From assembly GCF_016783915.1 (NCBI RefSeq), contig NZ_JADHVT010000036.1, positions 1 through 36,754 on the forward strand: a stretch of DNA of 36,754 bases, given 5' to 3'. Source of the DNA: Acidovorax sp. GTDB lineage: Bacteria; Pseudomonadota; Gammaproteobacteria; Burkholderiales; Burkholderiaceae_C. How positions within the stretch are numbered: the stretch's first letter is position 1; the number at the start of each line of letters is the position of its first letter. Below the pieces are notes generated by a model. It searched no databases and was not told the origin of the DNA. It was given only the letters and a program-made list of their open reading frames with translations. Shown here piece after piece: positions 18,783 to 26,202 of the stretch. Made by a program: the position numbers and the translations under genes.

Positions 18783-18798
18783 GTAAGAATCCGCTTAC
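18783..18798. promoter_or_regulatory. Palindrome GTAAG-N6-CTTAC upstream of the glycine-zipper lipoprotein gene
   Basis: Half-sites GTAAG (18783-18787) and CTTAC (18794-18798) are separated by AATCCG, in the 215-base gap after dut. The half-site size and spacing suit a dimeric response regulator or other helix-turn-helix protein. No specific regulator can be named. The rest of the gap shows nothing definite. Confidence 0.4.
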
Positions 18799-18950
18799 GT
18801 TTCGATGGGTCTGTTACCGACATGCCCATGGCCCCTGTGTCTACGCTACGGCATCCTCAGGCGTTGTTCCAATCTGCACATGGGCATTGAGCTGGGATCC
18901 TTCTTGATTCTCTTGCCAATGCTTAGCCCGACAACTTCAGGAGATTGAAC

Positions 18951-19451
18951 ATGCAATTCCACCGTCCTCTCGCCCTCGTGGGCACCGTGGTTCTGGTTGC
19001 TTCGCTGGCCGCTTGCGGCCACAGCCGCCCCGCACCCGCGCCGCAGTATTCCGGTGGCTATTCCAGTGGTTACCAGACGGCTCCTGCTTATCCGCAGAAT
19101 CAGGCGGACACGGAATATGGCCGCGTTTCCAACATTGAGGTCCTGCAAGGTCGTAGCCAAGGCCAGACCACCGGCACCGGTGCCGTTCTGGGCGCCGTGG
19201 TGGGTGGCGTGCTGGGCAACCAAGTGGGCAAGGGCACGGGCCGCGCCGCAGCCACTGCGGTAGGCGTTCTGGGCGGTGCAGTGGCTGGCAACGCCATCGA
19301 GGGACGCAACAACCAGGAATACGTGCAGGGATACCGGCTGTCTGTGCAACTGGACCAAGGTGGCTACCGCGTGTACGACGTGAGCAGCCCGGGTGACCTG
19401 CGCATCGGCGACCGCGTGCGTCTATACAACGGCCAGATCTCGCGCATGTGA
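18951..19451 (+). CDS. Glycine-zipper 2TM outer-membrane lipoprotein (SlyB/Pcp-like)
   Basis: A 166-residue predicted lipoprotein. Signal peptide 1-21 ends LAAC with Cys22. After a Pro/Tyr-rich linker comes a glycine-zipper double segment, about 76-118 (TGAVLGAVVGGVLGNQVGKG, then VGVLGGAVAGNAIEG), typical of the Rick_17kDa/SlyB fold. The end YRLSVQLDQGGYRVYDV...IGDRVRLYNGQISRM is like SlyB. Such proteins stabilise the outer membrane under stress. ATG 18951 is preceded at seven bases by AGGAG; the TTG at 18945 is too close to that site. A strong terminator follows. Confidence 0.92.
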   Translation: MQFHRPLALVGTVVLVASLAACGHSRPAPAPQYSGGYSSGYQTAPAYPQNQADTEYGRVSNIEVLQGRSQGQTTGTGAVLGAVVGGVLGNQVGKGTGRAAATAVGVLGGAVAGNAIEGRNNQEYVQGYRLSVQLDQGGYRVYDVSSPGDLRIGDRVRLYNGQISRM

Positions 19452-19468
19452 TCTGATCGACACCACAA

Positions 19469-19506
19469 AAAACGGGCGCCCCGATTTGATTCGGGGCGCC
19501 CGTTTT
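19469..19506. terminator. Bidirectional Rho-independent terminator
   Basis: A perfect 16-bp inverted repeat with A4 at one end and T4 at the other and a six-base loop TTTGAT. It sits between the convergent lipoprotein and FKBP genes and should stop transcription from both. Confidence 0.92.
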
Positions 19507-19532
19507 GCTTTTAGAACAGGTTCTTAGGGAGA

Positions 19533-20057
19533 TCAGTGCAGCAACGAGCTGCCTGGCGCCTGGGGCTGAACGCGGAAGAAGCCGGTTCCTGCCGTGCCAC
19601 GTCCAATCTCCTCTTCAGTGGCCTCGCGCACGGCCTCCACAGTCAGTTGCAGGCGCAGCGCGATGCCAGCCAGCGGATGGTTGCCGTCGAGCACGATATG
19701 TTCTGGGTAGATCTCGGCCACGGTGTACAGGGCCGTGCGGGGGGCATCGGGGTTGCAGCCCTCGGGCAGTGCCATGCCGTCGAAGGTCATGCCTTCTTCA
19801 ATTTCGGCGGGGAAGAGTGCGCGGGGTTCCAGAAACAGCAATTGGTCGTTGAAGTCACCGAAAGCGTCCTCGGGTTCGAGGTGCAGCGCCAGCGAGGCAC
19901 CGGGGCCATGGCCTTGCAGGGCCTCTTCGATGCGGGGCAGAAGATCATCACCGCCCACCAGAAACTCCACGGGTTCATCGAGTACGTCGAGTTCTTCGCC
20001 CAGGGTGTCTTTCAGGGTCCAGGTCAGTGCGACCACACATTGTTGGGTAATTTCCAT
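19533..20057 (-). CDS. SlyD-like FKBP-type peptidyl-prolyl isomerase
   Basis: A 174-residue prolyl isomerase of the SlyD branch: a split FKBP domain with an inserted IF chaperone domain. Diagnostic pieces are EFLVGGDDLLPRIEEALQG, GPGASLALHLEPEDAFG and DGNHPLAGIALRL. It lacks the His/Cys-rich metal-binding tail of E. coli SlyD. The open frame continues upstream to 21266, but that part is antisense to the oxygenase gene. I start at ATG 20057, as homologues do. The bases before it (TCTCCT) are not a ribosome site, and GACAAT ends six bases upstream. Confidence 0.9.
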   Translation of the reverse strand: MEITQQCVVALTWTLKDTLGEELDVLDEPVEFLVGGDDLLPRIEEALQGHGPGASLALHLEPEDAFGDFNDQLLFLEPRALFPAEIEEGMTFDGMALPEGCNPDAPRTALYTVAEIYPEHIVLDGNHPLAGIALRLQLTVEAVREATEEEIGRGTAGTGFFRVQPQAPGSSLLH

Positions 20058-20063
20058 AGGAGA

Positions 20064-20069
20064 ATTGTC
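20064..20069 (-). promoter_or_regulatory. -10-like hexamer for the FKBP gene (leaderless-type)
   Basis: GACAAT, six pyrimidine-rich bases, then ATG at 20057, all within the 54-base divergent spacer. TTGCGG lies 18 bases upstream as a possible -35. Confidence 0.35.
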
Positions 20070-20111
20070 GCAGTTTGACCAACGGCCCCGCAAAAGGGCA
20101 ACACTTTCCCC

Positions 20112-21236
20112 ATGGACATCCAGCAACCCCTGGCCCTGCTCGGCGGCCTTACTCCCGCGCAATTCATGCGCCGCCACTGGCAGAAGAAGCCTCTGTTGGT
20201 GCGCCAGGCCATCCCACAGTTTGCGCCGCCGGTGTTGCGGGCCGAGCTGTTTGCGCTGGCGGGGCAGGAGGGCGTGGAGTCCCGCCTGGTGCAACAGGTC
20301 AAAGGCGCCTGGAAACTGCGCCATGGGCCCTTCAACCGCCGGGCACTGCCCGCGTTGCAGCAGCCGGACTGGACGCTGCTTGTACAGGGCGTGGACTTGC
20401 ACAACGACGCGGTGCATGCACTGATGCAGCAGTTTCGCTTTGTGCCCGAGGCGCGGCTGGATGACCTCATGATCAGCTACGCCAGCAATGGCGGTGGCGT
20501 AGGGCCCCATTTCGACAGTTATGACGTCTTTTTGCTTCAGGCGCACGGCAAGCGGCGCTGGCGCATCGGGCGCCAAAAGGATCTGTCGCTGCGCGACGGC
20601 ATTCCTCTGAAGGTGCTGGCCCAGTTCGAGCCTGAGGAGGAGTTTGTGCTGGAGCCGGGTGACATGCTGTACCTGCCCCCGCGTTATGCCCACGACGGTA
20701 TCGCCGAAGGCGAGTGCATGACCTACTCCATTGGTTTTTGCGCTCCAGCCCGCGCCGAGCTGGCGCAAGAACTGCTGGTGCGTCTGGCGGAAGATGCCGG
20801 GGAGGACGACCACCCGTTGCTGTACCGCGATGCCGGACAGGACGCGGTGGCGCAGCCGGCGCATATTCCTGCAGGGCTGCAGGACTTTGCGCGTGAGGCG
20901 CTGTCGCGCGCGCTGGCCCAGCCCCTGGTGCTGGAACGCGCCCTGGGCGAGTACCTGACCGAGCCCAAGCCCAGCGTGTGGTTTGAGCCTGGCGACCCCA
21001 AGGTGATGCTGGAAGGAGTGCGGCTGGACCGCAAGAGCCGCATGATGTACGACGCACAGCACATCTTCATCAACGGCGAAAGCTACCGCGCAGCAGGGCG
21101 CGACGCCACGCTGATGCGGCGCCTGGCCGATGAGCGCCAACTGTCGGCACGCGATCTGGCACGGGCCAGCGACGACGCGCTGGAGCTGCTTTCGTCGTGG
21201 TGCGATGCGGGCTGGGCCCATGCCTGGGCCGGCTGA
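20112..21236 (+). CDS. RoxA/YcfD-like JmjC-fold ribosomal oxygenase (cupin 4 family)
   Basis: A 374-residue Fe(II)/2-oxoglutarate oxygenase. E. coli YcfD (RoxA) hydroxylates an arginine of ribosomal protein L16. The iron triad is His133 and Asp135 (GPHFDSYDVF) and His194 (RYAHDG), close to the E. coli positions 125, 127 and 187. The N-terminal FMRRHWQKKPLLVRQAIP and VFLLQAHGKRRWRIG are characteristic. The C-terminal part is the winged-helix dimer region. Divergent from the FKBP gene; 19 bases separate it from the next gene. The protein substrate is inferred from the family. Confidence 0.92.
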   Translation: MDIQQPLALLGGLTPAQFMRRHWQKKPLLVRQAIPQFAPPVLRAELFALAGQEGVESRLVQQVKGAWKLRHGPFNRRALPALQQPDWTLLVQGVDLHNDAVHALMQQFRFVPEARLDDLMISYASNGGGVGPHFDSYDVFLLQAHGKRRWRIGRQKDLSLRDGIPLKVLAQFEPEEEFVLEPGDMLYLPPRYAHDGIAEGECMTYSIGFCAPARAELAQELLVRLAEDAGEDDHPLLYRDAGQDAVAQPAHIPAGLQDFAREALSRALAQPLVLERALGEYLTEPKPSVWFEPGDPKVMLEGVRLDRKSRMMYDAQHIFINGESYRAAGRDATLMRRLADERQLSARDLARASDDALELLSSWCDAGWAHAWAG

Positions 21237-21255
21237 GACTGACCAGGAGCCAGTG

Positions 21256-21777
21256 ATGACCGACACAGCAACCCTCTCCGCCGAGCCTTTGCGTGACTTG
21301 CCCAGTGGGCGATTCAGCGGGCGTGAGGCGTTTCAGCAACTGGTGCGCGACGCCATTGCAACGGCGGCGCGGGACGGCTGGCAAGAGATTTTCATCAGCG
21401 ATGCCCATTTTCATGACTGGCCCTTGGGCGAGCGTGCCGTGGTCGAGGCCTTGCAGGATTGGGCCCGCAGCGGCAGGCGCTTCACCATGCTGGCTTGCAG
21501 CTACGACGACGTGATCCGCCGCCACGCCCGCTTTGTGCGCTGGCGCGGCACCTGGGACCACATCATCACCTGCCGCCGCAGCCCGACCGCCGACCCGCTG
21601 GACCTGCCGAGCGCGCTGTGGTCGCCGCAATGGGTGCTGCACCGGCTCGATCCCGACCGCTGCGTGGGGGTTACGGGCAGCGAGCCCGACCGCCGGGTAT
21701 TGCTGCGTGAGTCTCTCAACGAGTGGGTGCGCAGCAAGAGTGCACCAGGCTTTCCCTCGACCACACTGGGGTTGTAG
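21256..21777 (+). CDS. DUF7931-like protein of unknown function
   Basis: 173 residues, no signal peptide or membrane segment. The central part (FISDAHFHDWPLGERAVVEAL, then RRFTMLACSYDDVIRRHARF and VRWRGTWDHIITCRR) resembles the DUF7931 arrangement, which looks like a half phospholipase-D-type domain without the HKD motif. The start ATG 21256 has AGGAG six bases upstream and follows the oxygenase by 19 bases, so both are probably on one mRNA. Family assignment is from pattern memory and moderately sure. Confidence 0.65.
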   Translation: MTDTATLSAEPLRDLPSGRFSGREAFQQLVRDAIATAARDGWQEIFISDAHFHDWPLGERAVVEALQDWARSGRRFTMLACSYDDVIRRHARFVRWRGTWDHIITCRRSPTADPLDLPSALWSPQWVLHRLDPDRCVGVTGSEPDRRVLLRESLNEWVRSKSAPGFPSTTLGL

Positions 21778-21881
21778 CCACAGGCTCCATCGGGGTTGCG
21801 CCCGTTGGAGGGGCACCACGCGGCGGGCTCGCCCGGCGAGATACTGCGCAAAGTCAAGCTGGCGTAAAGCTTTCGTCAGTG

Positions 21882-21912
21882 TTAGTCAGTATTGACTAAA
21901 TACCAATATAAT
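21882..21912 (+). promoter_or_regulatory. Consensus -10 with an overlapping palindromic operator
   Basis: TTAGTCA (21882-21888) and its exact complement TGACTAA (21893-21899) flank GTAT. A consensus TATAAT follows at 21907-21912. The palindrome occupies the -35 region, where a bound repressor would block polymerase or an activator would recruit it. The downstream gene is the Ala/Pro-rich lipoprotein at 22029, giving a leader of about 110 bases. Confidence 0.55.
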
Positions 21913-22028
21913 CTGCGGCTGTGCCCAAAAAGGTGCAACCAAGTGCATTGTGCCAATGCGTGCATGGGCTCAGGAAGCCTGACGCCGTGGCTTTTCAAGA
22001 TTCTGTCTGTCCAAATAGGAAAATCGAA

Positions 22029-22304
22029 ATGAAGAACTCTCTCGTTCTGGCCGCCCTGATCGCTGCTGCTGCACTCGCCGCTTGTGGCAAGAAGGAAGAA
22101 CCCGCTCCAGCACCCGCTCCCGTGGAAGCCCCTGCCGCAGCACCTGCTCCCGCCGCCGAGCCAGCAGCTCCTGCCGCTTCCGACGCTGCTGCTCCTGCCG
22201 CCGCTGCACCTGCTGCTGACGCTTCTGCTCCTGCCGCTGACGCTGCCAAGGCTGCTGCTGACGCTGCTGCCACCGCCGCTACCGGCGCTTCCGCAGCCAA
22301 GTAA
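22029..22304 (+). CDS. Ala/Pro-rich small lipoprotein
   Basis: 91 residues. The signal peptide ends LAAC with Cys19. KKEEP follows, and then about 65 residues are almost only Ala, Pro, Asp, Glu, Ser and Lys with PAPAP and AADA repeats. No folded domain is recognisable; the tail is probably extended and could span the periplasm or contact peptidoglycan. AGGAAA lies about eight bases before ATG. It has its own promoter and terminator, so it is a single-gene unit. The downstream A/G-rich codon pattern is low complexity rather than a DNA tandem repeat. Confidence 0.85.
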   Translation: MKNSLVLAALIAAAALAACGKKEEPAPAPAPVEAPAAAPAPAAEPAAPAASDAAAPAAAAPAADASAPAADAAKAAADAAATAATGASAAK

Positions 22305-22349
22305 ATCGCTGCAGGCTCTGGGCTGACCTCATGGTTGGCCTGTGCCACG

Positions 22350-22380
22350 GCCCCGCACCGCAAGGTCCGGGGCTTTTTTT
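22350..22380 (+). terminator. Rho-independent terminator after the Ala/Pro-rich lipoprotein
   Basis: GCCCCGCACC pairs with GGTCCGGGGC with one C-C mismatch, closing on a GCAA tetraloop, followed by seven T. Confidence 0.9.
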
Positions 22381-22432
22381 ATGTGCTCCGCGAGGGTTAT
22401 TCACTTCACTGCTGTGCGGTCCATGCCATTGG

Positions 22433-23218
22433 TCATCCATTGCTCACACTGAACCACTCTGTCCCCTCGGTGGGGCTGGCAACCTGGATGTCGTCATCGG
22501 CCCAGCCCAGTGCGGCGGCGAGTGTTTGCCGGGCCAGGTGGGGTAGGTTGTTTTGCGCGCTCAGGTGCGCTGCCACCACGCGCTGCAGGCCGCCATGCTG
22601 CACGGCGCGCAGGATCTCCGCTGTTGCCGAGTTGGCCAGGTGGCCATACAGTCCGCCCACGCGGCGTTTCAGAAACGGCGGGTAGCGGGACGCGGCCAGC
22701 ATGTCGGGGTCGTGGTTGGCCTCGATCATCAGGGCGTGGCATCCCTGCAGCTGCTGCAGTACGTGGGCGCTGGCGTGGCCCAGGTCGGTCAGCACGCCCA
22801 GGTGTGCCGCCCCGTCGGAGCAGCGCAGCTGCAGGGGCTCACGGGCATCGTGGGGCACGGTGAACGGCCTAGCTTCGAAGGCGCCCATGTCAATGGCTTC
22901 CATGTCGCGCGCCACCCGCAGCAAGCCGTCCAAGTCTGGCGACCCCAGGGCTGCATAGGTGCCTTCGCTCATCCACACGGGGATACGAAAGCGCAGTGCC
23001 AGTGTCTGCGCACAGCCGATGTGGTCCGAGTGTTCGTGGGTGATGAAGAGGGCGTCCAGATCTTTCACCTGCAGCTGCGCTTGCGCCAGACGGGCTTGCA
23101 GCTGCCGGATGCCGAGCCCGCAATCGATCAGGAGGCGGCGAACCTGGCTGCCACTGCGGCCTTCGACGACCGTGGCATTGCCGGTGCTGCCGCTGCCCAG
23201 GTTTTTGAATCGAAGCAT
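22433..23218 (-). CDS. Metallo-beta-lactamase-fold hydrolase (YycJ/WalJ-like)
   Basis: A 261-residue MBL-fold protein. FKNLGSGSTGNATVVEG at the N-terminus and the metal motif HEHSDH (His61, His63, Asp65, His66) are present, with GHLAN and AAHLSAQNN providing later metal-site histidines. This matches the YycJ/WalJ subgroup, possibly a nuclease linked to DNA repair in other bacteria. ATG 23218 starts the conserved strand; the frame upstream to 23266 has no family support. It is the last gene of the dapA-bamC unit. Confidence 0.88.
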   Translation of the reverse strand: MLRFKNLGSGSTGNATVVEGRSGSQVRRLLIDCGLGIRQLQARLAQAQLQVKDLDALFITHEHSDHIGCAQTLALRFRIPVWMSEGTYAALGSPDLDGLLRVARDMEAIDMGAFEARPFTVPHDAREPLQLRCSDGAAHLGVLTDLGHASAHVLQQLQGCHALMIEANHDPDMLAASRYPPFLKRRVGGLYGHLANSATAEILRAVQHGGLQRVVAAHLSAQNNLPHLARQTLAAALGWADDDIQVASPTEGTEWFSVSNG

Positions 23219-23322
23219 GGCGGGGCGAAAGGGTGGGTTTGTGGCGGCCCAAAAAACCAGAGCCACCGTCCACCAGAAGGCAGAGGGGGCTCCGGCTGTG
23301 GGTGGCGGCCTGCGGCCGGCTT

Positions 23323-24420
23323 TTATTTCAGGTCGTCAGCAATCACGCGCACGATGCGCTCAGCATTGGCCGAGGACTCGGGGGCGCCAGCCTCATTGAG
23401 CACCGACACCGTGGTCGATTCACCCTGGCTGCGCACCACAATGCGGTACTTGAGCGGAGGCGTTGCGGCCGCAGAGCTGAACAGCTTGCTGAAGAAGCCG
23501 GGCTCCTTCTTCTCCACATTGGGCGCCACGTAGCGCACGAAGTAGGTGCCTTCGTTGCGGTTGCGGTCTTCCACCGTAAAACCGGTACGGTCCAGGGCCA
23601 GGCCCACGCGGCGCCATGACCGGTCAAAGCCCTCGTCCAGCTGCACCACCGGCACATTGTTGACCGTGGCCATGCGTGCTGACTGGGCGCGCGCTGCGGG
23701 CGCTGCGGCAACGGCCTTGGATTGCTCCTGGCTCACGCCCAGCTTGACCATCAGGCGGCGCAGGAATTCGGTTTCGAGTTCCGGATCGGACGGGCGGGGC
23801 TGCCAGACGGTGCTGTCCTTGGTGACGTTGCCATAGACCTCGATCATTCCGCGGTGGGTGATGTAGATCTCGGTGCTGCCGTTGGCATTGCGTTCCAGCC
23901 GGGTGCGGAACTTGTCCCGCTCGCCGGTCGAGTACAGGGACTCCATCAGCTTGCCGATGGTGGATCGGATGAAATCCTGGGGCAGTTTGGCGCGGTTCTC
24001 CGCCCAGTCGGTTTCCATGATGCCCACATTCGCATCCGCCTGGGCCAGCGTGAAGCCGCTTTCCTGCCAGAAGTCACGCACGGGTTCCCACAGCTTGTCG
24101 GCGGGGCGGTTGACCACCAGCCAGCGCTGGCTGCCATCGCGCTCGATCCGCACATCGCCCAGCTGCAGTGCGGCTGCATTGGCCGTGCCCGATGGCTGTG
24201 CGGCTTGGCCGGCCTGCATGGCGGCGGCAGACACCGAGCCGCCTGGCATGGCGTAGCGTGAGTCGCGTGACAGCTGGGTGAGGTCTGGGGGGACTTCCAG
24301 CGACGAGCCCTTGGCGGCGCTCTTGTAGTCGATCTTGTCGCCCTCCAGAATGCTGGTGGAGCAGGCGGACAGGGCCATGACAAGAGCCAGAAGGCTCAGG
24401 CGGGTGGTAGCAGCTTTCAC
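23323..24420 (-). CDS. bamC: Outer membrane assembly lipoprotein BamC (NlpB)
   Basis: Accessory lipoprotein of the BAM complex, which inserts beta-barrel proteins in the outer membrane. 365 residues: signal peptide ending LSAC (Cys20), an extended segment with LEVPPDLTQLSRDSRYAMPG that contacts BamD, then two helix-grip domains (about 85-200 and 250-365). The start is GTG at 24418-24420 with AAGGAT upstream; the longer open frame is antisense to dapA. It follows dapA by 47 bases, as in E. coli dapA-nlpB. Confidence 0.93.
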   Translation of the reverse strand: MKAATTRLSLLALVMALSACSTSILEGDKIDYKSAAKGSSLEVPPDLTQLSRDSRYAMPGGSVSAAAMQAGQAAQPSGTANAAALQLGDVRIERDGSQRWLVVNRPADKLWEPVRDFWQESGFTLAQADANVGIMETDWAENRAKLPQDFIRSTIGKLMESLYSTGERDKFRTRLERNANGSTEIYITHRGMIEVYGNVTKDSTVWQPRPSDPELETEFLRRLMVKLGVSQEQSKAVAAAPAARAQSARMATVNNVPVVQLDEGFDRSWRRVGLALDRTGFTVEDRNRNEGTYFVRYVAPNVEKKEPGFFSKLFSSAAATPPLKYRIVVRSQGESTTVSVLNEAGAPESSANAERIVRVIADDLK

Positions 24421-24467
24421 GCGGAAATCCTTGGGAAGTGTCTCGGGAAGCGGGCGCAGAGCCCGTA

Positions 24468-25364
24468 CTAGATCAGGCCGCTGGTGCGCAGCGCTGACTC
24501 GACCACAGCCTCGTTGCTGCTGGCCAGGGGCGTCATGGGCAGGCGCATGGTGCCACCACACAGGCCCATGCGGGACATGGCCCACTTGACCGGGATGGGG
24601 TTGGCCTCGACAAACAGGTGCTTGTGCACCGGCATCAGCTGGAACTGGATCTGCATCGCGCGTTGCACGTTGCCGGCCAGTGCCGCCACGCACAGCTCGT
24701 GCATCAGACGCGGGGCCACGTTGGCCGTCACGCTGATGTTGCCGTGGCCACCGCACAGCATCAGGGCCACTGCGGTCGGGTCGTCGCCCGAGTACACGCC
24801 AAAGCCTTTTGGGACGTCACGGATGAGCCACTGGGCACGCTCGATGTTGCCGGTGGCTTCCTTGATGCCGATCACGCCGGGCACCTGGGCCAGGCGCAGC
24901 ACGGTGTCGTGCTGCATATCGGCCACCGAGCGGCCAGGCACGTTGTACAGCACGATGGGCAGGTCGCCCGTGGCTTCTGCAATGGCCTTGAAATGCTGGT
25001 ACTGGCCCTCTTGGGTGGGCTTGTTGTAGTAGGGCACGACCTGCAGCTGGCTGTCGGCACCCACGCCGCGCGCGAACTTGGCCAGCTCAATGGCTTCGGC
25101 GGTGGAGTTGGCGCCGCAGCCTGCCATGATGGGCACGCGCTTGGCGGCCTGTTCTACGGCCACGCGGATGATTTCGCAGTGTTCTTCCACGTTCACCGTG
25201 GGGGACTCGCCCGTGGTGCCCACCACGCCGATGCAGTCGGTGCCTTCGGCGATGTGCCAGTCGATCAGTTTGCGCAAGGTGGGGTAGTCCACGCTACCGT
25301 CCTCATGCATGGGGGTGACGAGGGCGACGATGCTGCCGGTGAGTGGCACGGAAGAAGAGGTCAT
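24468..25364 (-). CDS. dapA: 4-hydroxy-tetrahydrodipicolinate synthase
   Basis: First committed step of the lysine and meso-diaminopimelate pathway: condensation of pyruvate with aspartate semialdehyde. The 298 residues form a TIM barrel with [24 protein letters not shown] containing the catalytic Tyr, and IGIKEATGN with Schiff-base Lys168 (offset of seven from E. coli Lys161). The N-terminus is about six residues longer than E. coli DapA. The order methyltransferase-dapA-bamC suggests one transcript. Confidence 0.97.
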   Translation of the reverse strand: MTSSSVPLTGSIVALVTPMHEDGSVDYPTLRKLIDWHIAEGTDCIGVVGTTGESPTVNVEEHCEIIRVAVEQAAKRVPIMAGCGANSTAEAIELAKFARGVGADSQLQVVPYYNKPTQEGQYQHFKAIAEATGDLPIVLYNVPGRSVADMQHDTVLRLAQVPGVIGIKEATGNIERAQWLIRDVPKGFGVYSGDDPTAVALMLCGGHGNISVTANVAPRLMHELCVAALAGNVQRAMQIQFQLMPVHKHLFVEANPIPVKWAMSRMGLCGGTMRLPMTPLASSNEAVVESALRTSGLI

Positions 25365-25394
25365 GTCCGCAGTGGTAAACGGTAAAAGGGCATT

Positions 25395-25949
25395 CTAACT
25401 AGCCCCGGTAGACAAAAGATGTCGTGAGGGTCCACCCGCCTGCGGGAGTTCCCGTACAGCCGTGATACGTTGCACGAAACGCGCGGGTTCGTCGATGAAG
25501 CCGTCCTCATAGGCCACCACGCGCAAGTCCTTGCACACGTGCAGCAGTTCGCCGGGCGCCAGCAGGAACTCCGCTCTTGCCGGGCGCCCCACGGTTTCGT
25601 TACCCTGGGCGAACGTTTCATAGACCAGCACCCCGCCCGCCGCCACGCTGGCGACAATGGTGGGCAGCAGTGGGCGCCATAGGTAGTTGGTGACAACCAC
25701 GCCGCCAAACTGGCGACCTGCAAAAGGCCAGGGGCCGTTCTCGATGTCGGCCAGCACCATCTCGCCCAGCCCCTCACGGGCTGTAATGGCCTCGGCCGAC
25801 CGGTCCACCCCCACCATGTTGTGCCCCAGTGCGCGCAGGTAGCGCAGGTGGCGGCCCGCACCGCAGGCCACGTCCAGCACGGTGCTGTGGGGGGCGATCA
25901 GGTGGCTCCAGCGCCGCACCCATTCCGAAGGGGCTTCCGTACCGTGCAT
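25395..25949 (-). CDS. Class I SAM-dependent methyltransferase
   Basis: 184 residues with a Rossmann methyltransferase core: motif I VLDVACGAGRH (24-34), acidic end of strand 2 in MVGVDRSAEAI, and GVVVTNYLWRPLLP for motif IV. Later GGVLVYETFAQGNETVGRPARAEFLL fits small TehB/UbiG-like enzymes. The substrate is unknown. I start at ATG 25949; the frame stays open upstream to 26003, but those codons are the dispersed element and begin with TTG. It lies 30 bases upstream of dapA on the same strand. Confidence 0.85.
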   Translation of the reverse strand: MHGTEAPSEWVRRWSHLIAPHSTVLDVACGAGRHLRYLRALGHNMVGVDRSAEAITAREGLGEMVLADIENGPWPFAGRQFGGVVVTNYLWRPLLPTIVASVAAGGVLVYETFAQGNETVGRPARAEFLLAPGELLHVCKDLRVVAYEDGFIDEPARFVQRITAVRELPQAGGPSRHLLSTGAS

Positions 25950-25954
25950 AGAAC

Positions 25955-26002
25955 TATAAAAATGATAGCTGCTGGAGCATGATTGACTAGCGCCTGCTGC
26001 CA
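25955..26002 (-). repeat. Dispersed structured element, copy 4, abutting the methyltransferase start
   Basis: On the minus strand: GGCAGCAGGCGCTAGTCAATC, ATGCTCCAGCA, GCTATC and an AT-rich arm ending TATAGTTC. The core TGCT-CC-AGCA (25970-25979) is a perfect hairpin in which the fourth pair is T-A, where copies 1 and 5 have C-G. The element ends about five bases before the ATG of the methyltransferase gene. Confidence 0.7.
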
Positions 26003-26029
26003 AAAACCTTCAAAAGCCTGCTGGGTATG

Positions 26030-26185
26030 TCAAAAACACGCCCACATCTGGTCGGCCAGCATCACCATGAACTCGGGCACGGTGTACAAGCCGAACACCA
26101 CCAGGCACAGAAGCACGGCCACGGCACCACCCAGCCAGCGCAGGGCGCGGGGCGCGGGTTTGCGGGGCGGGGTGGTGTGGCTCAT
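26030..26185 (-). CDS. 51-residue single-pass membrane protein
   Basis: A small open frame: ATG at 26183-26185, TGA at 26030-26032. The protein has a basic N-terminus (MSHTTPPRKPAPRALRW), one hydrophobic helix (about 18-35, LGGAVAVLLCLVVFGLY) and a short periplasmic or cytoplasmic tail TVPEFMVMLADQMWACF. The positive-inside pattern and codon use suggest a real gene. It lies 17 bases after the MFS stop and on the same strand, before the methyltransferase. No good ribosome site is seen, so translation may be coupled to the MFS gene. Function unknown. A 62-codon frame overlapping it in another register lacks a plausible protein pattern. Confidence 0.65.
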   Translation of the reverse strand: MSHTTPPRKPAPRALRWLGGAVAVLLCLVVFGLYTVPEFMVMLADQMWACF

Positions 26186-26202
26186 GCAGTGGGGGCAACG
26201 GG

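Noticed and set aside
20058-21266. A roughly 400-codon upstream extension of the FKBP gene
   Set aside because: It is antisense to the oxygenase gene, and FKBP homologues start at the ATG at 20057.
21892-21897. TTGACT as the -35 partner of TATAAT at 21907
   Set aside because: Only nine bases separate them; TTGACT is better read as part of the palindromic operator.
22080-22300. A GCTGCTGAC-like tandem DNA repeat
   Set aside because: The periodicity follows from the Ala/Pro/Asp codons of the lipoprotein tail and is not a regular array.
26010-26198. A 62-codon minus-strand frame between the MFS and methyltransferase genes
   Set aside because: Its sequence is an improbable Pro/His/Arg-rich string, and a different frame in the same place encodes a sensible 51-residue membrane protein.
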